Origin: Nocardioides palaemonis
Lineage (GTDB): Bacteria > Actinomycetota > Actinomycetes > Propionibacteriales > Nocardioidaceae
Length of the DNA: 64,000 bases
Assembly: GCF_018275325.1 (NCBI RefSeq)
Contig: NZ_JAGVQR010000004.1
Location: forward strand, 248,001 to 312,000
Reading direction: 5' to 3'
Shown in pieces: positions 55,359-64,000 of this stretch. Below the pieces are notes generated by a model. The model was not told the DNA's origin. It worked only from the letters and a program-made list of their open reading frames with translations, and made no database searches. The position numbers and the translations under genes are program-made. Position 1 is the first letter of the stretch. Every line of letters starts with the position of its first letter.

Positions 55359-56567
55359 ATGGCGCTGCGCATCACCGCGAGCCGACCCGACCCGGCCGTC
55401 CTCACCCTCCCCTGGGACACCCCGCTCGAGGAGTGGTCCGACGACCTCGTCGTGCCGCTCCCGCGGGGCCTGTCGCGCCACGTCGTGCGGATCGTCCGGC
55501 TCGGCTCGCGCGTCTACGCCGTGAAGGAGACCCAGGACGACATCGCGTTCCGGGAGTACCGGATGCTGCGCGACCTCCAGCGGATGGGCATGCCCGCGGT
55601 CGTCCCGCAGGGCGTGGTCACCGGCCGCGAGGCCGCCGACGGCAGCGAGCTCCCGGCCGCGCTCATCACCCGGCACCTGCAGTTCTCCCTGCCCTACCGG
55701 AGCCTCTTCAGCCGGGGCGCCACCGCCGAGGACGTCCCGCTGCTGATCGACGCGATGGTCGTGCTGCTCGTGCGCCTGCACCTCGCGGGCTTCTACTGGG
55801 GCGACGTGTCGCTGTCGAACGTGCTCTTCCGCCGCAACGCCGGCGAGTTCGCGGCCTACCTGGTCGACGCCGAGACCGGCGAGCTGCACGAGTCGGTCGG
55901 CGACCGGCTGCGCGAGTACGACATCACCGTCGGCTGCGAGAACATCTTCGCCGAGCTGATGGACCTGAGCGCGAGCGGCGCGGTCCAGCAGCCGATCGAC
56001 GGCTTCGCGATCATCGAGCACCTCCGCGACCGCTACGAGGCGCTGTGGGCCGAGCTCACCGGGCTCGAGGAGTTCAGCACCGACGAGATGTGGCGCATCG
56101 AGCGCCGCGTCGAACGGCTCAACGACCTCGGGTTCGACGTCGACGAGCTCGACATCGTCACCGACCTCGGCGGCGACACCATCCGGATCCAGCCCAAGGT
56201 CGTCGACCTCGGCCACCACGCCCGTGAGGTGCAGGCGCTCACCGGCATGTCGGTGGAGGAGAACCAGGCACGCCGCATCCTCAACGACCTCGCCGCCTTC
56301 ACCGCCCACTACGACCTCGGCCGCGAGGACAGGCACGTCGTCGCCAGCCGCTGGATGCACCAGATCTTCGAGCCGATCATGGCGATGATCCCGCCCGGCG
56401 CGACCGGCAAGCTCGAGCCCGCCGAGATCTTCCACGAGATCCTCGAGCACCGCTGGTACCTCAGCGAGCAGGCCGGCCACGAGGTCGACATCCACGACAC
56501 GGCCCGGGACTACATCGACCGCTTCCTCACCCGCCGCCCGGACGAGGCGATCACGGGTCAGGAGTGA
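55359..56567 (+). CDS. DUF4032 kinase-like protein
   Basis: A 402-residue protein with a kinase-like fold at the N-terminus (YAVKETQDDIAFREYRMLRD, and LAGFYWGDVSLSNVLF with a catalytic-loop-like Asp), followed by the DUF4032 C-terminal part (IRIQPKVVDLGHHAREVQAL). Related proteins are grouped near lipopolysaccharide-kinase/RIO-like folds. Its substrate is unknown. It lies ten bases after the amylase, which suggests a shared role in sugar use, perhaps on a maltose-type substrate. Confidence 0.75.
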   Translation: MALRITASRPDPAVLTLPWDTPLEEWSDDLVVPLPRGLSRHVVRIVRLGSRVYAVKETQDDIAFREYRMLRDLQRMGMPAVVPQGVVTGREAADGSELPAALITRHLQFSLPYRSLFSRGATAEDVPLLIDAMVVLLVRLHLAGFYWGDVSLSNVLFRRNAGEFAAYLVDAETGELHESVGDRLREYDITVGCENIFAELMDLSASGAVQQPIDGFAIIEHLRDRYEALWAELTGLEEFSTDEMWRIERRVERLNDLGFDVDELDIVTDLGGDTIRIQPKVVDLGHHAREVQALTGMSVEENQARRILNDLAAFTAHYDLGREDRHVVASRWMHQIFEPIMAMIPPGATGKLEPAEIFHEILEHRWYLSEQAGHEVDIHDTARDYIDRFLTRRPDEAITGQE

Positions 56568-56577
56568 GGGCGACGCG

Positions 56578-58110
56578 TCAGAGCGGCACGCGTGGTCCTC
56601 GCTCGAGCCACCACGACACGGCCCCGCGGACGGCAGGCTCCAGCGTCGTGTCCGTCGCGAGGTCCGGCAGCGCCGGGTGGCCGCTCATGCCGATCGCATA
56701 GGTCGCCGCCCGCGCGGTGCCGGGATCGGCCAGCGCTCGCCGCACGCCGCCGACCGGCAGGCGCGTGCCCGACGAGCCGGCGATCTGGAGGGCCGCCGAC
56801 CGGAGCACGGCGTCGGAGGAGGTGAGCCAGTCCGACGCGACGCTCGCGAACCGGCCCATGAGCGCTCCGTGGAGCCGGCGTGCCATGCGGTGCCGGATGC
56901 GCTGGTCGGGCTCGGAGTCGACGAGCCGGCCGAACAGCTCCCACGTCGGGTGCGCGATCGCGGGGAGTGCGCCGAGCAGGAAGTAGCTGGTGACGGCCCT
57001 GGTCTCCCAGTGTCCGTAGCCGATGTCGAAGACCAGCCGGGCCAGCATCGGCTGGTCGCCGATGCCGAGCTCGTGGCCGACGTCGGACGCGAGCGTCGCG
57101 CACCGCTGCCACTGCCGGTTCGCGCGGTGCCGGTCGAACCCCTCCACCTCGGGGGCGGGCGGCAGCGCTCGGGAGGGGCGGACCCCGGCGTCGCGCCACA
57201 CGGCCACCGGGACCAGGCGGACGAGGTGGGCGATCCACTCCTCCTGCCCCGAGCCGGGCTCGGTGGCGTCGAACGCCTCCACCACCGGTCCCACCACGTC
57301 GGGCCAGAAGCTGCTGCCAGCGCTGATCGCGTCCATGTTCTCGAGCGCGAGGGCGCTGCACGTGACCAGGTAGGGACGCTCCGAGCGCAGCAGCCCCAGG
57401 CACCACTCGACCGCGTCGGCGCTGACGGACTCGCCGACCGCGCTGAACAGGTCCGCGAGGCCCTGCGCGTGGGGGTGGGTCGCCTCGGCACGCGCGGCCT
57501 CGAGCACGAGGAAGCCGTAGTCGCTGCAGCGGATCTGCGCGAGCGCCTCGTAGCGGGTGGGGTACCCGTGGCCGCACGAGCGGGACAGCTCGCGGACGAG
57601 GCGGTCGACGACCCGCTGCGCAAGGCTGACCGGCATGCCGATGTTGCCTGGCGCGGCCATCGCTCGTGCCCACCGCAACCAGTCGCCGCCGGTCGCGGGG
57701 GCGTCGCTGTCGAGCCGCTCGGTGAGAGCGGACAGCTCGGCGACCGAGGTGATCGCGGGTCCCGGGCGGACGTCGGGCGGGGTGGCGCGCGGGAAGGTCC
57801 GGGCCAGGATGTCGATGGGTGCCCGCAGCGAGCCCTCGGGCATCTCGAGCGCGATCTCGTAGCCGTCGACCAGCGAGCCGTCGCGCAGCTGGGCGGTCTC
57901 GGCCCGCGACATGCGGGCCGGGCTCGTGCCCAGTGCCTGCGCCAGGGCCTTCATCCGTCGGTCGGGCACGTCGGCGGTCAGCCGCGCCATCCGCATGGTC
58001 CACGCGATGCGCGCCCCGACGTCGATGGACGCACCGTCCAGCGGCGTGAGGTCCTCCACGAGGGACATGCGTGGCTGGTCGGGCACGGATCGAGTATCGG
58101 GCCTGAGCAT
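56578..58110 (-). CDS. HTH-domain protein with large helical repeat-like region, candidate regulator
   Basis: A 510-residue cytoplasmic protein. Residues about 30-80 (GARIAWTMRMARLTADVPDR and LGTSPARMSRAETAQLRDG) look like an XRE-type HTH. The rest is helical, Ala/Leu/Arg-rich, like HEAT/ARM repeats. No known family. It is divergent from the secreted NPCBM protein gene, and a CCTTGA-N5-TCAAGG palindrome lies in the gap, so self-regulation and control of the neighbour are plausible. Several in-frame starts exist; ATG 58110 is used. Confidence 0.6.
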   Translation of the reverse strand: MLRPDTRSVPDQPRMSLVEDLTPLDGASIDVGARIAWTMRMARLTADVPDRRMKALAQALGTSPARMSRAETAQLRDGSLVDGYEIALEMPEGSLRAPIDILARTFPRATPPDVRPGPAITSVAELSALTERLDSDAPATGGDWLRWARAMAAPGNIGMPVSLAQRVVDRLVRELSRSCGHGYPTRYEALAQIRCSDYGFLVLEAARAEATHPHAQGLADLFSAVGESVSADAVEWCLGLLRSERPYLVTCSALALENMDAISAGSSFWPDVVGPVVEAFDATEPGSGQEEWIAHLVRLVPVAVWRDAGVRPSRALPPAPEVEGFDRHRANRQWQRCATLASDVGHELGIGDQPMLARLVFDIGYGHWETRAVTSYFLLGALPAIAHPTWELFGRLVDSEPDQRIRHRMARRLHGALMGRFASVASDWLTSSDAVLRSAALQIAGSSGTRLPVGGVRRALADPGTARAATYAIGMSGHPALPDLATDTTLEPAVRGAVSWWLERGPRVPL

Positions 58111-58135
58111 CGCCCGGACCCGCGTGTCCGGCCTT

Positions 58136-58152
58136 CCTTGACAACATCAAGG
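58136..58152. promoter_or_regulatory. CCTTGA-N5-TCAAGG palindrome
   Basis: A perfect 6-base palindrome in the 133-base divergent gap. It overlaps a TTGACA sequence (58138-58143). Another TTGA is found at 58170. A likely operator for the HTH protein. Confidence 0.5.
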
Positions 58153-58243
58153 TTTCAGCAGAGGGAAAACTTGAACGCGAACCGCCAGCGGGCCACCGGG
58201 ACTGCAGGATCGCGCCACCAGCACACGCCCCCGGGGGGAACAC

Positions 58244-59329
58244 ATGCGTCTCGTCATCGCACTGCTCATCGGCATCCTCGTTCCGACCACTCTCGGCGCC
58301 GCGGTCGCGAGCGCGCCGGCATCGGCCGAGAGCCAGGCCGCAGAACACGTCGCCCGTCCGCGGGTCACTCTCATCGCATCGCCGACCTGGGTCCGCAAGG
58401 GCCGCATCGTCACGCTGCGGGGCACGGTCACGGGCGTGCGTGGTCGCGTGACGGTCACGATCCTCCAGCGCAACAAGGGTGCTCGACGGTGGGTCGTCGA
58501 GGCGGTGCGGCGGACGAACGGCAAGGGCCGTTTCACCCACCGTGAGGACGTCAACTCCGGCGACCGGACCTACAAGGCGTGCGTGCGCCGCTCGTGCGAC
58601 TCGGTGGTCGTGCACATGGGCAAGCGCCCACCGCGGGCAGCGAAGCCGACCTCGGTGTCGATCACGGCGCTGGGCGCCACCTCCATCGAGGCTGGTCAGG
58701 CCACGACCGTCTCCGGTGCGGCCAGCCGCAACCTGAACGGGCGCACGATCATCGTCCAGGCCTTCGACAACGCGACGTCGACCTGGAGCGCAGTCGGGGA
58801 GGGCACCGTCTCGAACGGCGCCTGGGCCGCCGCCGCGACCGTGACGACCGCCGGCCGAGCGGTGTCGCTGCGGGCCGTGTTCCCCGGCGGGATCGGCCTG
58901 CTCGCGTCCGAGACCACGGCGGTGTCGATCACGGTCTTCGGCTGGTACTACCTCGAGGACATGGACACCGTGAGCGGGTCGTACTACGGGGGCCCCCGCG
59001 AGCTGAACGGCGTCACCTACCCCAAGTCGATCGCGGTGAGCGCCTGGTCGAACTCGGCGCCCGAGTTCAACCTGTCGCGGTCGTGCACCCGCCTGGTCTC
59101 GACCATCGGGGTGTCCGACTATGCCTCGACGAGCACCACCTACGCGGTCAACGTCACCACTGACGCCCTGACCAAGTACTCCCGCACGGGCATGTCGTTG
59201 GGCCAGAGCTATCCCCTGGACATCGACGTCCAGAACACCCTCCGCCTGAGGATCGAGCACATCCTCACCGGTGGCGACGACCACGACTACCTCGTCCTCG
59301 GCGACGCGCGCGTCCTCTGCGCCTTCTGA
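58244..59329 (+). CDS. Secreted protein with NPCBM-like C-terminal domain
   Basis: A 361-residue secreted protein: signal peptide about 1-28 (RLVIALLIGILVPTTLGAAV), an Ig-like first part (VRKGRIVTLRGTVTGVRGRV), a second Ig-like part, and an NPCBM-type carbohydrate-binding region (about 240-361: YYLEDMDTVSGSYYGGPREL, and DHDYLVLGDARVLC). GGGGGGAA precedes the ATG at 58244. Sugar or wall binding is likely. It is followed by a strong bidirectional terminator. Confidence 0.75.
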   Translation: MRLVIALLIGILVPTTLGAAVASAPASAESQAAEHVARPRVTLIASPTWVRKGRIVTLRGTVTGVRGRVTVTILQRNKGARRWVVEAVRRTNGKGRFTHREDVNSGDRTYKACVRRSCDSVVVHMGKRPPRAAKPTSVSITALGATSIEAGQATTVSGAASRNLNGRTIIVQAFDNATSTWSAVGEGTVSNGAWAAAATVTTAGRAVSLRAVFPGGIGLLASETTAVSITVFGWYYLEDMDTVSGSYYGGPRELNGVTYPKSIAVSAWSNSAPEFNLSRSCTRLVSTIGVSDYASTSTTYAVNVTTDALTKYSRTGMSLGQSYPLDIDVQNTLRLRIEHILTGGDDHDYLVLGDARVLCAF

Positions 59330-59338
59330 GCTCCCGAC

Positions 59339-59378
59339 GAGCCGGGCTGAGGACGGTGGGGGATCCTCAGCCCGGCTC
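59339..59378. terminator. Bidirectional terminator
   Basis: A perfect 15-bp stem (59339-59353 with 59364-59378) around a 10-base loop. It lies between the convergent ends of the NPCBM gene (+) and the metallophosphoesterase gene (-), and overlaps the last codons of the latter. Confidence 0.8.
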
Positions 59379-60896
59379 GAGCGGGCTCCAGTCGCCGACG
59401 ACCCACGAGCCGTCGGTCCGCAGCCGCACCAGCTGCAGGCCGATCGGGCGGCCGTCGGCGTAGGTGATCAGGCTGACCTCGGCATCGCGGCGCGGCTTGC
59501 TGCCGACCGCGATGGCGTACGCCGCCCCGCCGGTCGTGCCGTTGGTCCAGGTCCACCCGACCGTGCCGTCCTCGGCCTCGACCGGGTCCGGTCCGGAGTG
59601 CACGTGCGTGTGGCCACCGACCACGAGGTCGGCGCAGCCCCGCTCGAGCGCCTCCCGGCCGAGGTTGGCGTCGTGGACCAGCAGCGTGCTGACCCGCTCG
59701 CCGTCCTCGGCCTCCGCGCAGGCGGCGTCCGCGAGGCGGGTGCCGACCTCGGCGAAGCTGAGCCCCGACTCGTCGCGCCAGTTGCCGAGCCCGCTGGAGC
59801 GCGGGTCGTCGACGCCCATGAGGGTGCCGCCCCACGGCGCGTCCACCACGTCGCCGTCGAGCATCGTCCAGCCCGCGTCGGCGAGGTAGGTCGACACGAA
59901 CGTGCCGTGGTCGTGGTTGCCGGCGACCCCGAAGCGGTCCCAGTCCTCGAAGGTCCCGGCGAGCGAGTCGAGGCTGAAGGCCTCCCACGGCTGGCCGGTC
60001 GACGTGTCGTCGCCCGCGTCGAGCACCACGGTCGCCCCGGCGGCCTCGCCGATCGCGCGGGCCACCCGGTCCATGCCGATGTTGTCGTGCCGGTCGCTGA
60101 CCAGCAGGGCGACCGTCTCGCCCTCTTGGGGCTCGCGGACGTCGAGGTCGGCGGCCTGCTCCGCGGCGGTCGAGTAGAAGGCCTTGCTCCTGTCATAGGT
60201 GTCGATCGCGCTGAGCACCAGCTTCTTGGTCTCGGTCGTCACCGGACCGACCCGCACCTCGATGTCGCGGGCCTCGGCGGGCAGCGTGACGTCCGGCCCG
60301 ACCAGGTCGGCCAGGGTCTGCCAGGTGCCCTGCTCCTCCTGGGTCTCCTCGTCGGACTCCCAGGGCTGCCACACGAGGACCGGGAGGGTGAGGAGGAGGG
60401 CGAGCGCGACGACGCCCTGACGGCTCCGCACCCCGCGGAACAGCTCGCCGCGGCGGTGCCGCCCGAGCAGCAGGTAGACGGCGACGGGCACCAGCCCGAC
60501 GGCGAGCCCGCGCAGCGCCGCAGTGACGGCCATGTCGACCACGACGTCGCGGACCTTGCCGACCTGCGCGGTCGGGTCGGTCGCGATGAAGCCGTAGCGG
60601 TCGACCAGCTCCTCGATCGACCCCACCTCGGTCTTGCCGAGGGCGAGGTCCACGCCCACCGGCCCGACGTCGCGGAAGCGGAAGTCCGGGAGCAGCGGCC
60701 CGGTCTCGACGACCGCGTCGCCCGTGAGCGTCGGGCGTACGACCGTGTCGTGGCCGACCAGGACGACCGTGCGGCTGCTGGTCAGGAACAGCGAGACCGC
60801 CACGGACCCGCCGAGCAGGACGCCCACCGCGAGCAGCACCGCTCCCACGGCCAGGCGGCGCGGGAGCGTCCGGGCACGCCCCGGGGCCGGGGTCAT
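59367..60896 (-). CDS. Membrane metallophosphoesterase
   Basis: A 509-residue protein with three membrane helices (about 14-40, 118-140, 163-180) and a calcineurin-like phosphoesterase domain at about 265-500. Metal ligands: VSDRHDN (Asp-x-His), DAGDDTS, VAGNHDHG (GNHD) and VGGHTHVH. The catalytic domain is likely outside. Start ATG 60896 overlaps the rlmB stop. The substrate is unknown; wall or lipid phosphates are possible. Confidence 0.8.
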   Translation of the reverse strand: MTPAPGRARTLPRRLAVGAVLLAVGVLLGGSVAVSLFLTSSRTVVLVGHDTVVRPTLTGDAVVETGPLLPDFRFRDVGPVGVDLALGKTEVGSIEELVDRYGFIATDPTAQVGKVRDVVVDMAVTAALRGLAVGLVPVAVYLLLGRHRRGELFRGVRSRQGVVALALLLTLPVLVWQPWESDEETQEEQGTWQTLADLVGPDVTLPAEARDIEVRVGPVTTETKKLVLSAIDTYDRSKAFYSTAAEQAADLDVREPQEGETVALLVSDRHDNIGMDRVARAIGEAAGATVVLDAGDDTSTGQPWEAFSLDSLAGTFEDWDRFGVAGNHDHGTFVSTYLADAGWTMLDGDVVDAPWGGTLMGVDDPRSSGLGNWRDESGLSFAEVGTRLADAACAEAEDGERVSTLLVHDANLGREALERGCADLVVGGHTHVHSGPDPVEAEDGTVGWTWTNGTTGGAAYAIAVGSKPRRDAEVSLITYADGRPIGLQLVRLRTDGSWVVGDWSPLEPG

Positions 60897-61855
60897 GCCA
60901 GGCGGGCCTGCGAGATCGAGTAGAGCGCGACCGACGCGGCGACACCGGCGTTGAGCGACTCGAGCTGGCCGGCCATCGGGATCGACACGATCTGGTCGCA
61001 GGTCTCGGCCACCAGGCGGCCCAGCCCCTTGCCCTCGGAGCCGACGACCACGACGAGCGGTCCCTCGGCGAGGCCTCCGGGGGCGACCAGCTCCGGCAGC
61101 GACAGGTCGCCGTCGGCCGCGAGGCCGACGACCATGCAGCCGGCGTCCTGGTAGGCCTTGAGCTGGCGGGTGAGGTTGACCGTCTGCGCCACGGGGAGCC
61201 GGGCCGCCGCGCCGGCGCTGGTCTTCCACGCCGATGCGGTCATGCCCGCGGCGCGGCGCTCGGGGATCAGCACGCCGTGCGCGCCGAAGCCCGCCGCGGA
61301 GCGGATCACGGCGCCGAGGTTGCGCGGGTCGGTGACCTGGTCGAGGGCGACGACGAGCGCCGGCTCCTTCGCCTCGGCGGCGCGGTCGAGCAGGTCGTCT
61401 GCGTGCGCGTACTCGTAGGCGGGCAGGCGCGCGGCCAGTCCCTGGTGGACGGCACCACCGGTCATCCGGTCCATCTCGTTGCGGGTGACCTCGAGCATGG
61501 TCAGGCCCTGCTCGGCGGCGAGGCGGAACGCGTCGCGCATCCGCCCGTCGCGCTCGGCCCCCTCGGCGACGTAGACCGCGGCCACCGGCACGCCGGCCTG
61601 CAGCAGCTCGACGACCGAGTTGCGACCGGCCGCCCACTCGGCGTCGGAGGTGGTGCGGCGCTTCGGGCGCTGCTGTCCCTTGTCGCGCTCGGCGCGCTGG
61701 GCGGCCTTGTGCGCCTTGTGGTACGGCCGGTCCTTGGCCTTGGGCGTCGGACCCTTGCCCTCGAGGCCCCGTCGGACCCGACCGCCGGAGCCGGCGGTGG
61801 GGTTGCCCTTGCCGGTCTTCTTGATCGCGCCCTTGCGCTGGCTGTTGCCCGCCAT
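60893..61855 (-). CDS. rlmB: 23S rRNA 2'-O-methyltransferase RlmB (TrmH/SpoU family)
   Basis: A 320-residue SPOUT methyltransferase. A long basic N-terminal tail (1-80, many Lys/Arg) precedes the substrate-binding domain and the SpoU catalytic knot with DQVTDPRNLGAVIRSAAGFG, VVVGSEGKGLGRL and IPMAGQLESLNAGVAASVAL. It is expected to methylate G2251 of 23S rRNA using SAM. ATG 61855 is chosen over an ATG 18 bases upstream because the operon spacing then is five bases after cysS. Cotranscription with cysS is common in actinobacteria. Confidence 0.92.
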   Translation of the reverse strand: MAGNSQRKGAIKKTGKGNPTAGSGGRVRRGLEGKGPTPKAKDRPYHKAHKAAQRAERDKGQQRPKRRTTSDAEWAAGRNSVVELLQAGVPVAAVYVAEGAERDGRMRDAFRLAAEQGLTMLEVTRNEMDRMTGGAVHQGLAARLPAYEYAHADDLLDRAAEAKEPALVVALDQVTDPRNLGAVIRSAAGFGAHGVLIPERRAAGMTASAWKTSAGAAARLPVAQTVNLTRQLKAYQDAGCMVVGLAADGDLSLPELVAPGGLAEGPLVVVVGSEGKGLGRLVAETCDQIVSIPMAGQLESLNAGVAASVALYSISQARLA

Positions 61856-61860
61856 GTCCC

Positions 61861-63261
61861 TCACACACTCCACTTCGCGCCGGCCGGGGTGTCCTCCACC
61901 GTGACACCGGCTGCCTTGATCTGGTCCCGGATCGCGTCGGCGCGCGCCCAGTCCTTCGCCTCACGGGCGGCGGCCCGCTCCTCGAGCAGTCCCTTCACCA
62001 GCGCGTCGACGACGGCGGTGAGCCGGTCGTCGCCCGCGGCCGTCGGCCACGCGTCGTCGGCCGGGTTGAGGCCGAGCACGTCGAGCATCGCGATCACCTC
62101 GCCGAACTTCTGCCCCAGCGCCTCGGACGGCCCGTCGGCGAGCAGCCGGTTGCCCTCGCGGACGGCGTCGTGGATCACCGCGACCGCGGCCGGCGTGCCG
62201 AGGTCGTCGTCCATCGCGGCGACGAACGCGTCGGGGAGCGAGGCGAACCACTGCCCGACCACGGGCGCGGCGCGGTCGAGGAAGTCCTCGATCCGGCGGA
62301 AGGCCTTCGCCGCCTCGTCGAGCGCCTCGAACGAGAACTCGACGTGCGAGCGGTAGTGGGCGGCGACCATGTAGTAGCGCAGCTCGATCCCGCGCACCCG
62401 CTCGAGCACCGACGGCACCAGCATCGAGTTGCCGAGCGACTTGCTCATCTTCTCGCCGGCCGTGGTGATCCAGGCGTTGTGCAGCCAGTACGACGCGAAC
62501 GGGCGACCGGCCGCGCGCGACTGGGCCTGCTCGTTCTCGTGGTGGGGGAAGCGCAGGTCGACGCCGCCGCCGTGGACGTCGAAGGCGGGACCGAGGTACT
62601 TGCCGGCCATCGCCGAGCACTCGATGTGCCAGCCCGGACGGCCCGGGCCCCACGGGGACGGCCAGGCGGCCGTCTGCGGCTCGGTCTCCTTCTTGTGGCC
62701 CTTCCACAGCGCGAAGTCGCGCGGGTCGCGCTTGCCGCGCGGGTCGGCGTCGCCGGCGGGCTCCATGTCCTCGACCTTCTGGCGGGTCAGCTCGCCGTAG
62801 GCGGGCCAGCTGCGGACGTCGAAGTAGACGTCGCCGCTGCCGTCCTCGGCGGCGTACGCGTGGCCGCGAGCGATGAGCTGCTCGGTGAGCTCGACGATCT
62901 CGGGGACGTGGCCGGTGGCGCCCGGCTCGTAGGTCGGCGGGAGCACGTTGATCGCGGCGAGGGCCTGGTCGAGCTCACGCTTCATCGCGGCGGCGAGGGC
63001 GTACCAGTGGACGCCCTGCTCGGCCGACTTCGTCAGGATCTTGTCGTCGATGTCGGTGACGTTGCGGATGAAATCGACCTCGTAGCCGGTCGCGCTCAGC
63101 CAGCGCCGCAGCACGTCGAAGTTGACCGCCGAGCGGACGTGGCCGACGTGCGGCTCGGACTGCACGGTGAGACCACAGACGTAGATGCCGGCCCGCCCGG
63201 GAACGAGGGGGACGAAGTCGCGCGTCTCGCGCGTGGCGGTGTCGTGGAGCCTCAGGGTCAC
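61861..63261 (-). CDS. cysS: Cysteinyl-tRNA synthetase
   Basis: A 466-residue class I synthetase that charges tRNA-Cys. The HIGH-type motif is [12 protein letters not shown], and KMSKSLGN is the KMSKS loop. Zinc ligands: Cys in YVCGLTV, the IECSAMA Cys, and His in FPHHENE. CGLTV replaces the common CGPTV, which is normal in this group. The GTG at 63261 is chosen because the open frame upstream lacks similarity. First gene of the cysS-rlmB-metallophosphoesterase operon. Confidence 0.95.
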   Translation of the reverse strand: MTLRLHDTATRETRDFVPLVPGRAGIYVCGLTVQSEPHVGHVRSAVNFDVLRRWLSATGYEVDFIRNVTDIDDKILTKSAEQGVHWYALAAAMKRELDQALAAINVLPPTYEPGATGHVPEIVELTEQLIARGHAYAAEDGSGDVYFDVRSWPAYGELTRQKVEDMEPAGDADPRGKRDPRDFALWKGHKKETEPQTAAWPSPWGPGRPGWHIECSAMAGKYLGPAFDVHGGGVDLRFPHHENEQAQSRAAGRPFASYWLHNAWITTAGEKMSKSLGNSMLVPSVLERVRGIELRYYMVAAHYRSHVEFSFEALDEAAKAFRRIEDFLDRAAPVVGQWFASLPDAFVAAMDDDLGTPAAVAVIHDAVREGNRLLADGPSEALGQKFGEVIAMLDVLGLNPADDAWPTAAGDDRLTAVVDALVKGLLEERAAAREAKDWARADAIRDQIKAAGVTVEDTPAGAKWSV

Positions 63262-63324
63262 CCGGCCGAGTCTAGGGGGCCGGGGGCCAACTCCCCGCCT
63301 CGGCGGAGCCGCCCCGGGAACGCA

Positions 63325-63358
63325 GGAGCCCCGGGTCACCGTGGTGTCCCGGGGCTCC
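63325..63358 (-). terminator. Terminator of the Ig-like protein gene
   Basis: GGAGCCCCGGG (63325-63335) pairs with CCCGGGGCTCC (63348-63358) around a 12-base loop, ten bases after the stop at 63369. Confidence 0.75.
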
Positions 63359-63368
63359 CGCGTGGTGG

Positions 63369-64000
63369 TCAGCGCTTGCGGCGCGGCGCCACCTTCAGCG
63401 ACGTGCTGTCGTCACCGGCGAGCGTGTGCTCGTCGCCGAGGTAGGTCACCTCCACCTTCCAGCGGCCCGGCTTCGACACGGCGATGCGAGCCACCGAGTC
63501 GCCGCGGATCAGGGTCTTGCGGACCACGATCTGCTTGTTGCCCTTCTTCAGCACGATCTCCACCTTGCCGGTGGGGACGTAGCCGGCGGCGGACACCGCG
63601 ACCTTGATCTTCGCCTTCTCGCCGGCGCGGATCCGCTTCGGCGAGTCGACGCGGACCTTCGGCCTCGCCTTGGTCACCGTGACCGTCACGGTGCCCTGCG
63701 ACGGTGCGTGGGTCGCCGAGCCGAGGTACTTCACGACCAGCACGTGCTGGCCGACCTCGAGCGACCGGGCGGCCAGCGCGATGCTCGCGGAGCCACCGGC
63801 CAGGTTCGCGGAGCCCACCCGGGTGGTCCCGTCGAGGAGCTCGACCGTGCCGGTCGCCGCGGTGGGCGACACCGAGACCGCGACCGAGCCGGCCCTGGCC
63901 CACTGCACCGTGGTGTCGGTGCCGGTGACCGTGGTGGCGGTCGGCTGCGGGACCGGCTTGGCCGTGACGGTGACGGTCACCGTGCGGGTCGAGGCGGCGA
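63369..64000 (-). CDS. Ig-like repeat surface protein, C-terminal part (cut by window edge)
   Basis: At least 210 codons are open from the right edge, with no start inside the window. Two Ig-like repeats ([20 protein letters not shown], and [20 protein letters not shown]) are visible, ending in a basic tail APRRKR with no sorting signal. The frame reads in from beyond 64000. The protein is probably secreted or surface-bound. The N-terminal part, which could carry an enzyme or binding domain, is missing. Confidence 0.7.
   Translation of the reverse strand, partial: AASTRTVTVTVTAKPVPQPTATTVTGTDTTVQWARAGSVAVSVSPTAATGTVELLDGTTRVGSANLAGGSASIALAARSLEVGQHVLVVKYLGSATHAPSQGTVTVTVTKARPKVRVDSPKRIRAGEKAKIKVAVSAAGYVPTGKVEIVLKKGNKQIVVRKTLIRGDSVARIAVSKPGRWKVEVTYLGDEHTLAGDDSTSLKVAPRRKR

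Overview
The window is chromosomal DNA from a very GC-rich actinobacterium, most likely Nocardioides or a close relative (Nocardioidaceae). The reasons are third-position GC bias so strong that long spurious ORFs appear on the antisense strands, frequent GTG starts, 4-nt ATGA/GTGA gene overlaps, DUF3263/LytR_C and GDYXXLXY/DUF2157 pairs, a groEL under CIRCE control without groES beside it, and an N-terminal NGKDIKDKSI-like secreted protein at the left edge. No phage, plasmid or insertion sequence was recognised.

Left part (1-29.6 kb), mostly housekeeping: a cut secreted protein; a potADBC polyamine-type ABC transporter; groEL with two CIRCE operators; a TadE/TadG-like pair; an O-methyltransferase/ATP-grasp pair; an SGNH hydrolase; DUF2157 plus GDYXXLXY membrane proteins; a SAM-I riboswitch followed by a ThrC-like PLP enzyme and a CysO/MoaD-type sulfur carrier (probably a protein-thiocarboxylate homocysteine pathway rather than threonine synthesis); an eight-copy 32-bp palindromic array; trehalose genes otsB and otsA flanking LytR_C and DUF3263 genes; an FMN glutamate-synthase-like protein; a SigK/RskA/fasciclin module; a hydrolase with a histone-H1-like tail; an MFS carrier, a PLP decarboxylase, ung, a DODA-type dioxygenase, a pyridoxal kinase and tRNA-Thr(TGT).

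Centre (29.6-53.3 kb): fifteen co-directional minus-strand genes, ten of whose fourteen junctions are 4-nt overlaps. Transcribed order: PP2C phosphatase, FHA protein with a Pro-Glu repeat, Ser/Thr kinase with an FN3-like ectodomain, FHA-HTH protein, a 2051-residue cadherin/FN3 surface protein, MoxR ATPase, DUF58, transglutaminase-like membrane protein lacking the usual catalytic Cys, RDD-FHA membrane protein, an FHA-bearing FtsK/EssC-type ATPase, two WXG100-like proteins without a WXG motif, a T7SS-signal-type large protein and two unknowns. EccB, EccD, EccE and mycosin are all absent, so this looks like a phospho-regulated, non-canonical type VII secretion-like locus. It is the most interesting part of the window.

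Right part (53.3-64 kb): a GH13 amylase and a DUF4032 protein; a HTH regulator divergent from a secreted NPCBM-domain protein with a palindromic operator candidate between them; a cysS-rlmB-metallophosphoesterase operon; and the 3' part of an Ig-like repeat protein cut by the right edge.
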